Below, in pieces: positions 1-7,589 of a DNA stretch of 64,000 bases (the stretch's first letter is position 1; every line of letters starts with the position of its first letter). The DNA is from Woeseia sp034521225 (GTDB taxonomy: Bacteria > Pseudomonadota > Gammaproteobacteria > Steroidobacterales > Woeseiaceae): assembly GCA_034521225.1 (NCBI GenBank), contig JAXHMR010000002.1:248001-312000 (forward strand). Reading direction: 5' to 3'. The position numbers and the translations under genes are program-made. Below the pieces are notes generated by a model. The model had not been told where the DNA came from, did not search any database, and saw only the letters and a list, made by a program, of their open reading frames with translations.

Positions 1-2109
1 TCGCCGCATGCACACGCAAAGATTCGTCGCATCGATACACGCAGGGCCGAGAAACTCAAGGGCGTCAAGGCCGTCATCACGAGCGCGGACCTGCCGGATC
101 TCACCGACGGAGATGACGAACTCTACGACATACTCGAGAACTGCATGGCGCGCGGCAGGGCACTGTACGACGGGCACGCGGTCGCCGCCGTGGCGGCACT
201 CGATGCCGAAACGGCGCGCGAAGCGCTGCAACTCATCAAGGTGGACTACAAGGCACTGCCCCACGTAACGGATGTGGACGAGGCAATGAAGCCGGGTGCG
301 CCGATTATCCAACCGCGGGTGCGAACGAAGGATAAGCCCGGCAAGCCGACCAACATTGCGGGCGTGGCAACCTACGGCCACGGTGACATCGACGCTGGCT
401 TCGAGCAAGCCGAAGTCATTATCGAAAAGAGCTATAAGACCGAACAGGTTCACCAGGGTTACATCGAGCCGCATGCTTGCCTTGCAAGTGTCGGTCCGGA
501 CGGGCAAGGCGAGCTGTGGGTGACGACCCAGGGTCCGTTCGCGTACCGCAATACCTGCGCCACCCTTTTGGGCATGGAAATGTCGCAACTCAAGGTGACG
601 TCGTCGGAGATTGGCGGCGGCTTCGGCGGCAAGACCCATGTCTGGGCCGAGCCGGTTGCGCTCGCGTTGTCGCGCAAGGCCAACCGGCCGGTCAAGCTGG
701 TCATGAGCCGCGAAGACGTATTCCGCGCATCGGGACCGGCGTCGTCGACGTCGATCAACGTCAAACTCGGCGCCACCCGGGATGGCCGCATCATCGCCGC
801 AGATGCGGTGCTGCGCTACAGCGACGGGGCGTTCCCCGGCATCTGGGGCGAGATCGGCGCGATGGCGGCCTGGGCCTGTTACGACATCGAGAACGTCCGG
901 AGCGTCGGCTACGATGTCATCGTCAATCGGCCGAAGGTCGCGGCCTACCGCGCGCCGTCCGCGCCGATGGCCGCTTTCGCCATCGAGAGCACAGTCACAC
1001 TGATGGCCGAGGAACTCGGCATCGATCCCGTCGAGTTTCGCCTCAGGAATGCGGCGCGCGAGGGCACGCGCGCGTCTTACGGCCCAACCTACGGGCCGAT
1101 CGGGCTCGTGCCGACACTCGAAGCGGTGAAGAGCCATCCGCACATGCGTGCACGGCTCGGCAAGAACCAGGGTCGCGGCGTCGCCTGCGGCTTCTGGTTC
1201 AATTTCGGCGGTCAGACGTGTGCCGACCTCACCATCGGTGCCGACGGTACGGTTACGCTCAGCGTTGGAACCGTCGATGTTGGTGGTGCGCGCGCTTCAC
1301 TGTCGCTGATTGCAGCAGAAGACTTCGGCATTCCCTACGAGCAGGTCCGGTGCAACATCGCGGACACGGCATCGCTCGGGCATAACGACATGACCGACGG
1401 CAGCCGCGGGACGTTCTCGTCGGGAATGGCGGCGATTTTTGCCGCCCGCGACGCGATCGAGCAACTGCGCGCGCGCGCGGCGAAGGCCTGGGACATTGAC
1501 GTGCAGAATGTCTCGTGGAAGAACGGCAGGGCAATGGCGAAAGGAAAGCGCAAGTCCTTGACGCTCAGGGAACTTGCAGAAGCCTCAGCGAACACCGGCG
1601 GGCCAGTCTCCGGCCATAGCCAGGTGGTGCCCGACGGCGCCGGCGTGTCGTTCGCGAGTCACATATGCGACGTCGAGGTCGACCCGGAAACCGGGGCCAC
1701 GAAAGTCGTTCGCTACACGGTTGTGCAGGACGCCGGCAAGGCGGTGCATCCGGACTACGTCGAGGGTCAGTTCCAGGGCGGCGCGGCCCAGGGCATCGGC
1801 TGGGCCCTGAACGAGGAATACGTCTACGGCGAAGACGGCCGCCTGCAGAATGCGGGCTTCCTGGACTACCGGATTCCGGTCTGTTCCGACCTGCCGTTCA
1901 TCGATACGCAAATACTGGAGATACCTAATCCCAACCATCCGTACGGCATACGCGGTGTGGGCGAGACCTCGATCGTGCCGCCATTGGCGGCGGTTGCCAG
2001 CGCCGTCTCCGACGCGGCAGGCGTTCGCATGACCCACGTGCCGATGTCACCGCCGCGCATACTCGCGGCCATCAAATCGTCACGCGATCGGCAGGCGCTG
2101 GCGGGCTGA
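1..2109 (+). CDS. Xanthine dehydrogenase family molybdopterin-binding (large) subunit, 5' partial
   Basis: Catalytic large subunit of a molybdenum hydroxylase (xanthine dehydrogenase/aldehyde oxidase family), which hydroxylates carbon centres of aldehydes or N-heterocycles using a molybdopterin cofactor. The frame is open from base 1, so about 50-60 N-terminal residues are missing; 702 residues are visible. The cofactor-binding GGGFGGK motif is encoded at 613-633, AYRAPS at 943-960 and the GVGETS motif with the catalytic glutamate at 1954-1971. AYRAPS, rather than the AYRCSFR loop of form I CO dehydrogenase, argues against a CO oxidase. The stop overlaps the start of a MoaD-like gene (TGATG), so the two are probably translationally coupled. 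The FeS and FAD subunits would lie upstream, outside the window. Family assignment is secure; the substrate is unknown. Confidence 0.93.
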   Translation, partial: SPHAHAKIRRIDTRRAEKLKGVKAVITSADLPDLTDGDDELYDILENCMARGRALYDGHAVAAVAALDAETAREALQLIKVDYKALPHVTDVDEAMKPGAPIIQPRVRTKDKPGKPTNIAGVATYGHGDIDAGFEQAEVIIEKSYKTEQVHQGYIEPHACLASVGPDGQGELWVTTQGPFAYRNTCATLLGMEMSQLKVTSSEIGGGFGGKTHVWAEPVALALSRKANRPVKLVMSREDVFRASGPASSTSINVKLGATRDGRIIAADAVLRYSDGAFPGIWGEIGAMAAWACYDIENVRSVGYDVIVNRPKVAAYRAPSAPMAAFAIESTVTLMAEELGIDPVEFRLRNAAREGTRASYGPTYGPIGLVPTLEAVKSHPHMRARLGKNQGRGVACGFWFNFGGQTCADLTIGADGTVTLSVGTVDVGGARASLSLIAAEDFGIPYEQVRCNIADTASLGHNDMTDGSRGTFSSGMAAIFAARDAIEQLRARAAKAWDIDVQNVSWKNGRAMAKGKRKSLTLRELAEASANTGGPVSGHSQVVPDGAGVSFASHICDVEVDPETGATKVVRYTVVQDAGKAVHPDYVEGQFQGGAAQGIGWALNEEYVYGEDGRLQNAGFLDYRIPVCSDLPFIDTQILEIPNPNHPYGIRGVGETSIVPPLAAVASAVSDAAGVRMTHVPMSPPRILAAIKSSRDRQALAG

Positions 2110-2354
2110 TGCCGGAGGTCCGGCTGTTCGGCGGCTTACGCGATGCCGTGGACGGCGCGGAGTCGGTACGGGTCGAGGGCACGACCATCCGCGAACTGCT
2201 ACAAAACCTCGGACGGGACTATCCGCTCCTGCGCGAACGCATTGACCAGGGCATCGCCATTGCGATCGACGGCACGATCTACCGGGACGACCGGGACCAG
2301 CCGATCCCCGAGGGTGCGGAAGTCGGCTTACTGTCCAGGATCGCCGGCGGTTAA
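2109..2354 (+). CDS. MoaD/ThiS family sulfur-carrier-like protein
   Basis: A small ubiquitin-fold protein of 81 residues ending in the diglycine tail (…SRIAGG) that MoaD and ThiS proteins use to carry sulfur as a thiocarboxylate. The start ATG overlaps the stop of the molybdenum hydroxylase gene, so a role in cofactor supply or maturation for that enzyme is plausible but inferred. Length and the C-terminal GG fit MoaD. No MoaE partner is visible, so it may be a dedicated accessory rather than the housekeeping MoaD. Confidence 0.85.
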   Translation: MPEVRLFGGLRDAVDGAESVRVEGTTIRELLQNLGRDYPLLRERIDQGIAIAIDGTIYRDDRDQPIPEGAEVGLLSRIAGG

Positions 2355-2518
2355 CGGTTCGGCCCGCGGGTTACGACGGCCTGCCTGGCCAGGCTGCCGG
2401 GCAGGGCGAGGAGCAGCAGCCAGCCAGCAGAACCGCCGCCCGAGCTGCCACCGCCCGGGGCCGGAGGTGGCGGCGGAGGCGGTGGCGGGGGCGGGTTGCC
2501 GGGTCGGACCAAAGCAAC
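2351..2518 (-). pseudogene. Orphan GlyGly-CTERM-like sorting tail
   Basis: On the minus strand a 55-codon frame encodes a run of about ten prolines, then APGGGSSGGGSAG, a hydrophobic WLLLLALPGSLA stretch and a basic end (RQAVVTRGPNR), stopping at TAA 2353-2351. This order (Pro-rich linker, Gly/Ser patch, one membrane segment, basic tail) is that of GlyGly-CTERM C-terminal sorting domains, which are processed by rhombosortase. A TGA at 2521-2519 closes the frame immediately upstream and no convincing protein body precedes it. The C/G homopolymers make an indel possible. It is either a gene remnant or a frameshifted end. This explains most of the 440-base gap between the MoaD-like gene and the next gene. 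Confidence 0.4.
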
Positions 2519-2795
2519 TCACTGATTCTGAAAACAAAACACCCTAAGAACCGGACGTTCTTGCCCTTAATCGCGCTATTTCGTGCAATAAAACGCCGCT
2601 GACGCACGTCTTGCTGCGCCACGAGCAATAAATCTGTATCCAAAACAGAATTGCTGTCGAAACGGTACGATCAGGGCGTATTTACGCCTTTATGGCTGCA
2701 CGAATTCCTTGCGTATCAGCATGTAACGTTGGTCCGACCCCGGCCGCGCCCGGCCGCGTTACCATGGCTCGCGAACTTCGAGATGCGGCTTCACG

Positions 2796-3263
2796 ATGGC
2801 GCCAGCGGAGAAATTCATCGGTACCGTCATTCAACTGGACGGCACCGGGAACGGATTGAAGCTATTCGAAAATGGGGGCGAGTACCGGCTGACGATTGTC
2901 GCCAATAATGTCAATTGGGAGCTGGAAATATCGGAAGTCAGCAAAGAGCAAGCTGCCGCAATCGAACGACGGACAACAAGCGAACCGTCGTTGCAGGAAT
3001 TGTCACGACAGACGGTCGGCCTGGTCCGGGAAGGCAGCTTCGAGTCCTGGCGTGCAGTAGGCGATGATACATTGCTGTTGTTCGCCAGCGCGGAAACCGG
3101 CTGGCGAGCTGCATTCCGAAATGCCTGTCCGGGCCTCGAAAACGCAACAGCCCTGTCTTTCGTAACGCCGTCAGACGGCCGTATGGATGTGTATGACTCG
3201 ATTCTTCTTGACGACGGTATCCGTTGCTACTTCGATCGTGTCGTACCCACAATTATGGAGTGA
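2796..3263 (+). CDS. Hypothetical protein, DUF6491-like
   Basis: A 155-residue protein without a clear signal peptide at the chosen ATG. Its C-terminal half has the pattern of DUF6491 proteins: a basic/aromatic start (SWRAVGDD), a strand of hydrophobics, an RNACPGL cysteine segment, then D(S)ILLDDGIRCYF with a second cysteine, consistent with a small disulfide-linked fold. No good ribosome binding site precedes ATG 2796, so the true start may differ or the 5' end may be altered. Function unknown. Confidence 0.55.
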   Translation: MAPAEKFIGTVIQLDGTGNGLKLFENGGEYRLTIVANNVNWELEISEVSKEQAAAIERRTTSEPSLQELSRQTVGLVREGSFESWRAVGDDTLLLFASAETGWRAAFRNACPGLENATALSFVTPSDGRMDVYDSILLDDGIRCYFDRVVPTIME

Positions 3264-3293
3264 ACTCATGGTCCGACGACACGGCGGAATTCA

Positions 3294-3800
3294 TCACGGG
3301 ATCAGCGGCGCCCGCGGTTCCATGCCCGCAAGCTCAGTCTCCGGATGCGCGCGGCGTACCAGGCTGCTGACATGGTCGCGGCGATCTTTACGCACATCGA
3401 CCATAATAAGTATCTTGCCGGCGTCCAAATCTGGCTCGAATGCTTGCAAATGAGAACTCGGAAAAGCTGCGCCGGCAATGCCGGTCAGCAACCCGCCAAG
3501 GCTTGCACCCATAAGCCCGATCAGCAAAACGTCACCGCCGCTGGCGATCAGGCTTGTGGGGCGAAGCAGCAGTACAGCCAGGCCCAGAAAAAGACCCGCG
3601 AAGCCGCCAAAGGCGAGGCCACGCGCAAAGGCGGGCAGAAAGTCGTCACTCTCGGAGCCTGCGTCAGGCAGCCCATCAAGATCGGTGCCGGACCTTGCAA
3701 GCACGTAGATGTTCTTATTCGCGATCCCGTCATTTCGAAGTTCCCGAACAACGGACCTGGCTTGCGTGATATCCGGCGAAAGAAAGCACAGGGGTTTCAT
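3294..3800 (-). CDS. Membrane protein with glycine-rich transmembrane pair (DUF1269-like)
   Basis: A 168-residue protein. The N-terminal ~35 residues look like a small alpha/beta domain (MKPLCFLSPD…), followed by an acidic linker and two glycine-rich transmembrane segments at about residues 60-80 and 92-112. The C-terminal segment (KILIMVDVRKDRRDHVSSLVRR) is typical of DUF1269/general-stress membrane proteins, in which a cytosolic domain flanks a glycine-zipper hairpin. It is transcribed away from the GFA gene. No biochemical role is known for this family, so the stress link is only by resemblance. Confidence 0.7.
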   Translation of the reverse strand: MKPLCFLSPDITQARSVVRELRNDGIANKNIYVLARSGTDLDGLPDAGSESDDFLPAFARGLAFGGFAGLFLGLAVLLLRPTSLIASGGDVLLIGLMGASLGGLLTGIAGAAFPSSHLQAFEPDLDAGKILIMVDVRKDRRDHVSSLVRRAHPETELAGMEPRAPLIP

Positions 3801-3844
3801 ACGATACCTGGTACTCCAACCTTCATGATTAATCCGGGTTATTC

Positions 3845-3906
3845 GTCTGCGCGGTAGAAACGGACGAGGCGAGGGCCGCAGCCCATTCGGCTTCTACCGC
3901 GCAGAC
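3845..3906. repeat. 15-bp perfect inverted repeat (hairpin)
   Basis: GTCTGCGCGGTAGAA at 3845-3859 is exactly complementary to TTCTACCGCGCAGAC at 3892-3906, with a 32-base GC-rich loop. It lies between two minus-strand genes, directly after the stop of the 33-codon ORF. No T-run follows on either strand, so it is not a classical intrinsic terminator. Confidence 0.6.
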
Positions 3907-3908
3907 TC

Positions 3909-4010
3909 CTAGCCCAGTTTTGAGGCGAAGATGGCCGCAACGGCCAGGAACACAACGATACATGCCAACAGGAGCAGTGCATTGCGGATGGCTGCACTAT
4001 TCTTGCGCAT
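3909..4010 (-). CDS. Small single-span membrane protein (33 aa)
   Basis: A 33-codon ORF: MRKNSAAIRNA, then a hydrophobic LLLLACIVVFLAVAAIFA helix and a short SKLG end. The positive N-terminus and single helix suggest an inner-membrane miniprotein. A purine-rich GAGGG lies 8-10 bases before the ATG. Such genes are often missed because of length. No homologue is recognised. Confidence 0.4.
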   Translation of the reverse strand: MRKNSAAIRNALLLLACIVVFLAVAAIFASKLG

Positions 4011-4114
4011 TGATCTGCCCTCGTGAACGGTACTTGCCACGGAGAATCCGCTACCGACAACAGTAATGCCATTGTGGCTATTACCTATCGGGCACAATCC
4101 GCGACGCACCCAGG

Positions 4115-4399
4115 CTAAAGCAACGAGTGTTGCTTGCTGGGGTCCGTACGGCAAACCTCGACCTCTGCACCCAGTTGATCCAGCACCAGCAGTATTCGAC
4201 TCAACAGGCTCCCGCCGTCTCCCGGCATGCCCTCTTCGGTCGCCACCTCGCACTCTGCCGCGTCGTATCCCCACTGCTTCAGTACCTCAATCTTCTGCTC
4301 GCGTGTCAAACCCGCATGCGCAAGGACTTGTTCGGGACTCGCGAATACTTCCGTCGGATCCCGCATGGCCGCTTCCAGGTCTATCAGCGCCGGTTTCAT
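4115..4399 (-). CDS. Conserved hypothetical protein (94 aa)
   Basis: A small soluble protein starting MKPALIDLEAAMRDP, containing LTREQKIEVLKQWGYDA and EEGMPG followed by a hydrophobic LLSRILLVLDQLG helix. This layout (helical 'REQK-L-W-YD' unit, then an E-E-GMPG turn and a helix) recurs in small conserved proteobacterial proteins of unknown role. The reading frame extends 5' to 4540, but the upstream part is low-complexity Arg/Ser/Pro and a start at M(KPALI) is more likely. It is divergent from the GFA gene. Confidence 0.7.
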   Translation of the reverse strand: MKPALIDLEAAMRDPTEVFASPEQVLAHAGLTREQKIEVLKQWGYDAAECEVATEEGMPGDGGSLLSRILLVLDQLGAEVEVCRTDPSKQHSLL

Positions 4400-4558
4400 T
4401 GAAGTGACTGTTCGCGGCGGGACGCCGCTCCTGCGGGAGTGTGGGGCGCGGCTTGTGCGTGAATCTTCACGTGCGGGAGGCGCTGCGTGCGACTTGTGCC
4501 CGGATCGATTGAACTGCCCCGCTCGCGGATGCTGATACATTTGTCAGGAGATAGTGCC

Positions 4559-4993
4559 ATGAAGGGTCCGTATTGCGGCAGCTGCCTGTGCGGCGCCGTC
4601 CGATTCGAGATCGATGAATCTTTGCCCGACGCGGCACATTGCCATTGTTCCATGTGCCGCAAGTTTCACGGCGCCTCGTTTGCGACGTTCGTTACCGCAA
4701 AGTGTAACGATTTTCGCTGGATAAAGGGCGAAGACATGCTCAAAGATTATACTGCTGAGAATGGGACAATCCGTACGTTCTGCCAGCATTGCGGCTCCAG
4801 CCTGTCGTTCCAGAACGCGGCAGGTGCTCAGGACTTGATCGAAACTCCGCTGGGCGCGATGGACTCCGAAGTGCCCGTCAAACCGAACGCGCATATCTTT
4901 GTCGGCTCGGCCGCCGGCTGGACGGCATTCACAGACGAACTGCCGAAATACCGGGAAGGCCGGCAGAGCCGCCGCTGCCACCGGACGTGGTGA
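4559..4993 (+). CDS. GFA (glutathione-dependent formaldehyde-activating/CENP-V) family protein, C-terminus replaced
   Basis: A zinc-binding GFA/CENP-V fold protein of 144 residues. Zn-ligand cysteines are seen in CGSCLCGAVRF near the N-terminus, in HCHCSMCRKFHG and in FCQHCGSSL. AGGAG sits 9 bases before the ATG, fixing the start. Family members bind glutathione or related thiol adducts, but most, including this one, have no defined substrate. The last ~14 residues (EGRQSRRCHRTW) do not look like GFA. They are read out of frame through an IS91-family relic that begins near 4950, so the native 3' end has been lost. The catalytic core appears complete. Confidence 0.85.
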   Translation: MKGPYCGSCLCGAVRFEIDESLPDAAHCHCSMCRKFHGASFATFVTAKCNDFRWIKGEDMLKDYTAENGTIRTFCQHCGSSLSFQNAAGAQDLIETPLGAMDSEVPVKPNAHIFVGSAAGWTAFTDELPKYREGRQSRRCHRTW

Positions 4994-5225
4994 GTTACCG
5001 GCCACTGACCGACAACGGGCGATGTCATGGGCGCAACGCCTCAAGCGGGTGTTCGCGATTGATATCGAGACCTGCCGCCAATGCGGCGGCCGGTTGCGCG
5101 TCATCGCCAGCATCGAGGCGCCAGCGGTCATTGAACGGATTCTCGAGCACCTCGGCCGTGATGCCGGGTCCGTCGATCCGGCACATCCGGGCCGGGCGCC
5201 TCCCGCGTGCAATCGCTTGATCTGA
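4957..5225 (+). pseudogene. IS91-family transposase C-terminal fragment
   Basis: In the frame shifted from the GFA gene, the sequence MSWAQRLKRVFAIDIETC, then CGGRLRVIASIE and PAVIERILEHLG is the characteristic C-terminal region of IS91-type (Y2 rolling-circle) transposases. The N-terminal zinc finger and catalytic tyrosines are absent. The fragment directly abuts the truncated GFA 3' end, so it probably marks the insertion or one-ended transposition that removed it. Sequence to about 5400 has the Pro/Arg-rich character seen downstream of IS91 genes but no usable frame. Confidence 0.75.
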
Positions 5226-5480
5226 CACTGCCGCTGCGGCGCCCGCTGCTCACGGCCCCCGCGCCTGGACGGGCGCATCTTGGCCTGCGGCCGCCGCCGC
5301 CGGCATTTCTGCACCGAATGCGGGGATTCAGGCAGCCGAACGCCGCCGGGACCGGGCCACGCGCCCACCATGACCGCTTTATTGGCCGCGCTACTCGACT
5401 CGACCTCTCACATAAGGCCTCTTATACGAACTATCCGCTCCGAGAGGCATGTACGATCCGGAAAGCTTGTGCCCGAAACC

Positions 5481-5505
5481 GCACTCCCCCATTTGGGGGG
5501 AGTGC
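5481..5505. other. Hairpin, 10-bp perfect stem
   Basis: GCACTCCCCC (5481-5490) pairs perfectly with GGGGGAGTGC (5496-5505) around a 5-base loop. It lies 47 bases before the lipoprotein start, inside the 326-base gap after the IS91 relic, and is not followed by a T-run. It may be a 5'-UTR structure or a mobile-element remnant. Nothing else recognisable fills the gap 5226-5551. Confidence 0.45.
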
Positions 5506-5551
5506 GCAATCCATGCTCCGGGCTATCGTCCGGGCAGGAGGTAGGTGCATC

Positions 5552-5845
5552 GTGAACCATTCAACCAGTTTTTCTCTGAAGGTCGGACTCGGCCTATGCG
5601 TCGTCGTGTGGCTGTGGGCATGCTCGCCGCAGCCGTCGGATTCATCGGATCCGGTTCAAGATCAGTCGACCGGGCCGGCCACCGCGGCGACGGATGACGC
5701 TCCCGCGGAGCTTGATGGAATGGTCCAGGAGTTACCGGACGCCTGCGAACTGCTCAGCCCCGAGCGAGCGGGCGCCCTTGAAGGGCGCAAAAACTCTATC
5801 CGGACTACCGTATCGGTGGTAATGCGATACTACATACCCTGTTAA
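5552..5845 (+). pseudogene. Lipoprotein gene truncated by an IS element
   Basis: Starts at GTG 5552, preceded by a perfect AGGAGGT nine to ten bases upstream. The product has a lipoprotein signal (VGLGLCVVVWLWAC) and an acidic Ser/Asp/Thr-rich linker, followed by LPDACELLSPERAGALEG. The DACELL motif followed by a helix is common at the start of small periplasmic domains of unknown function. After GALEG the frame enters the left inverted repeat of the IS at 5780 and stops after 22 foreign residues. The domain was therefore lost by insertion, and no continuation was recognised beyond 6717. Confidence 0.6.
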
Positions 5846-6717
5846 TAAGAATAGCTTAAGCGACTTTTCTATGTTTCGGTGCCTTTTCTTCGCCTTCACC
5901 GCCATTTTCAAGTCCCGAGCAAGATTGAGTGCCGAAAATGTCTGCCTTCGGCAGCAATTGGTGGTGCTCAAGCGACGTCAGGCAAGACCACAGCTTCGGA
6001 ATGCAGATCGCCGCTTCTGGATACTTGCCTGTCAATTGTTTTGAGGGTGGCACCGGAGCTTGATCATCGTGCAGCCAGATACTGTTGTTAGCTGGCACCG
6101 CAAAGGCTGGAAGGCCTACTGGCGCTGGCGATCACAACGTACTTCCAGAACTGGACGCAAAAAGGTTGAGCCCGAACTGCGTGAACTCATTCGCCGTATG
6201 GCTCGTGAGAATCCCTTGTGGGGACAGCGCAGAATCCAGGCAGAATTGGCACGTCTTGGCTTTGAAGCATGTGCGTGGCTGGCGCAGCAAATGATCGAAG
6301 CCTGTGGGATATCGCGGGCAACTCCGCGTTACCTGATTCACGACCGTGATGGCTGCTTTGGCACTTTATTCAATCGCCGAGTCTCTTCGCTTGGTGCCAG
6401 ACAGATCCGCACTCCGGTAAAAGCGCCGAAGGCCAATGCATGCGCAGAGCGCTGGGTGCGCACCATCCGAAACGAATGTCTCGATCACCGGCCCCTATTT
6501 GGTCACGAGCATTTGCAGCGAACAGTCGATGAATTCGTCGCTTACTACAATCGTTGGCGCCCTCATCGAAGTCTTGGCCAGATGGCTCCGTGTCCACATG
6601 TTATGGAGGTATCGAGAAAACCGGCCAGGCCCGTCATATCAAGACCAGTCCTCGGCGGGCTGCATCATGTATACCAATGGGCAGCTTGACAATGCGGATG
6701 GAGTTTTTGCGCCTTTC
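5780..6717 (+). mobile_element. Degenerate insertion sequence with 23-bp terminal inverted repeats
   Basis: Left end 5780-5802 (GAAGGGCGCAAAAACTC…) and right end 6695-6717 match in inverted orientation at 21 of 23 positions. Between them lies one integrase-core transposase gene with a nonsense codon and an internal deletion, so the element is immobile. It inserted into a lipoprotein gene. No clear target duplication was found. A solo copy of the same end occurs downstream of sodB at 18757. Confidence 0.75.
5871..6689 (+). pseudogene. Integrase-core (DDE) transposase, nonsense codon and internal deletion
   Basis: The N-terminus (MFRCLFFAFTAIFKSRARL, then LRQQLVVLKRR) and middle (IIVQPDTVVSWHRKGWKAYW) match IS transposases with an N-terminal helical region followed by an rve integrase core. 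An in-frame TGA at 6042-6044 interrupts the gene. After ENPLWGQRRIQAELARLGFEA the sequence jumps to a late-core segment (MIEACG … RYLIHDRDG), so about 70-80 residues including the first catalytic Asp are missing. The second Asp region, the Glu region (NACAERWVRTIRNECLDH) and the tail (PVLGGLHHVYQ) remain. Non-functional. Confidence 0.8.
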
Positions 6718-6748
6718 AGGCAAAAGGGTGAGGGTGCGCCTCTTTTTA

Positions 6749-6778
6749 TTGACATGTGGTGTAATTATGGTGTAATAA
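6749..6778 (+). promoter_or_regulatory. parD promoter with direct-repeat operator
   Basis: TTGACA at 6749-6754 and TAATAA at 6773-6778, separated by 18 bases, resemble a sigma-70 promoter. Between and over them lies a direct repeat TGGTGTAAT at 6757-6765 and 6768-6776, 11 bases apart (one helical turn). That spacing suits cooperative binding by a ribbon-helix-helix antitoxin. Autoregulation is inferred. Confidence 0.55.
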
Positions 6779-6809
6779 CGCACCTTTTAAACTTCCTGGA
6801 GAACACGCC

Positions 6810-7052
6810 ATGTCACGACAAAGCATCTCCTTCACCGACCCCAACACCGAGTGGCTCAAGCATAAGGTTGATGTGGAAGGTGAGTACAAGAGCAACAGCG
6901 AAGCTGTCAACGATTTGATCCGCAAGGCGCGTGAAATGGAGTTTGTTCGTGCCCGGTTAATTCACGCCGAACAAAGCGGGTTTACGGCCATGACCGCCGA
7001 CGAGATCCTGGCACAGTCCAAAGACGAGTTGCGGAGAAATGGGGAGCTATAA
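6810..7052 (+). CDS. parD: ParD-family type II antitoxin
   Basis: An 80-residue ribbon-helix-helix antitoxin. The N-terminal DNA-binding strand and helices read RQSISFTDPNTEWLKHKVD and SNSEAVNDLIRKARE; the C-terminal part (…TADEILAQSKDELRRNGEL) is the toxin-binding tail. A GGAG lies 8 bases before the ATG. The gene overlaps the ParE start by 14 bases, as in ParDE operons. The partner toxin is truncated, so this is now an orphan antitoxin. It may still repress its own promoter or neutralise related ParE toxins elsewhere. Confidence 0.85.
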   Translation: MSRQSISFTDPNTEWLKHKVDVEGEYKSNSEAVNDLIRKAREMEFVRARLIHAEQSGFTAMTADEILAQSKDELRRNGEL

Positions 7053-7218
7053 ACTCAGTGAAGATGCGAAAGCCGATCTAATCCGAATTCACCAACACGG
7101 TATTCGTCGGTATGGAGAAGGCCAGGGCGACAAATATTACTACGCATTATTTGATCGTTTCGAACAACTCGCCGATCAGCCCGGCTGCCGGACGTCGACG
7201 CCACAGAGCCATACGTAA
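7039..7218 (+). pseudogene. parE: ParE toxin, C-terminally truncated
   Basis: Starts at ATG 7039, inside parD. Codons 1-48 are normal ParE (MGSYKLSEDAKADLIRIHQ…RYG…YYYALFDRFEQLADQPG). The frame then runs into IS3-family DNA and stops at 59 residues, against the usual ~95. The C-terminal beta-strands with the toxic residues that contact gyrase are missing, so toxicity is unlikely. The breakpoint is near 7180. Confidence 0.75.
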
Positions 7219-7398
7219 TGCATCCGTGACCGACTTCGCCTTCATCCGCCGCGAGCCGTAGCTGTAACCGCTAGATTCGGCGACCTCTTTCACCGCTGCC
7301 AGCATCCCCTCGTGCTCAGGATCCGGCAGCCGCCCTTGTTGATACAGGCAATACCGGTAATAGGCATTGCGACTGACACCCAGTAGCCGACACATCAC
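7176..7398 (-). pseudogene. IS3-family transposase OrfB relic, internally deleted
   Basis: On the minus strand MMCRLLGVSRNAYYRY and EVAESSGYSYGSRRMKA match the start of IS3-family OrfB. This is fused directly to SVTDALRMALWRRRPAAGLI, which in intact OrfB lies much further on, just before the H-DRG-QY part of the DDE core. Most of the catalytic domain is therefore deleted. The fragment ends inside ParE. OrfA was not recognised. Confidence 0.75.
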
Positions 7399-7589
7399 GT
7401 CGACAGGCCATGGAGTGGATCGGGTCTTGTGTCATGGCGATGCATGTTAGCGCGCACCGCAGACCCCGTCATCGCGCGGTGCCAAATCGGCATTTCACAG
7501 TATGACCGCAAACGCCGCGGCTTTTGCAGGCATGTCGTCCGCGCGTCATTATTAACCGGCAGGTGCGGCACACGGGGAGGGCCCATCAC

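Noticed and set aside
7467..7480. CCCCGTCATCGCGCGG as another copy of the dispersed repeat
   Set aside because: Only the first ~10 bases match; the arm and hairpin are absent.
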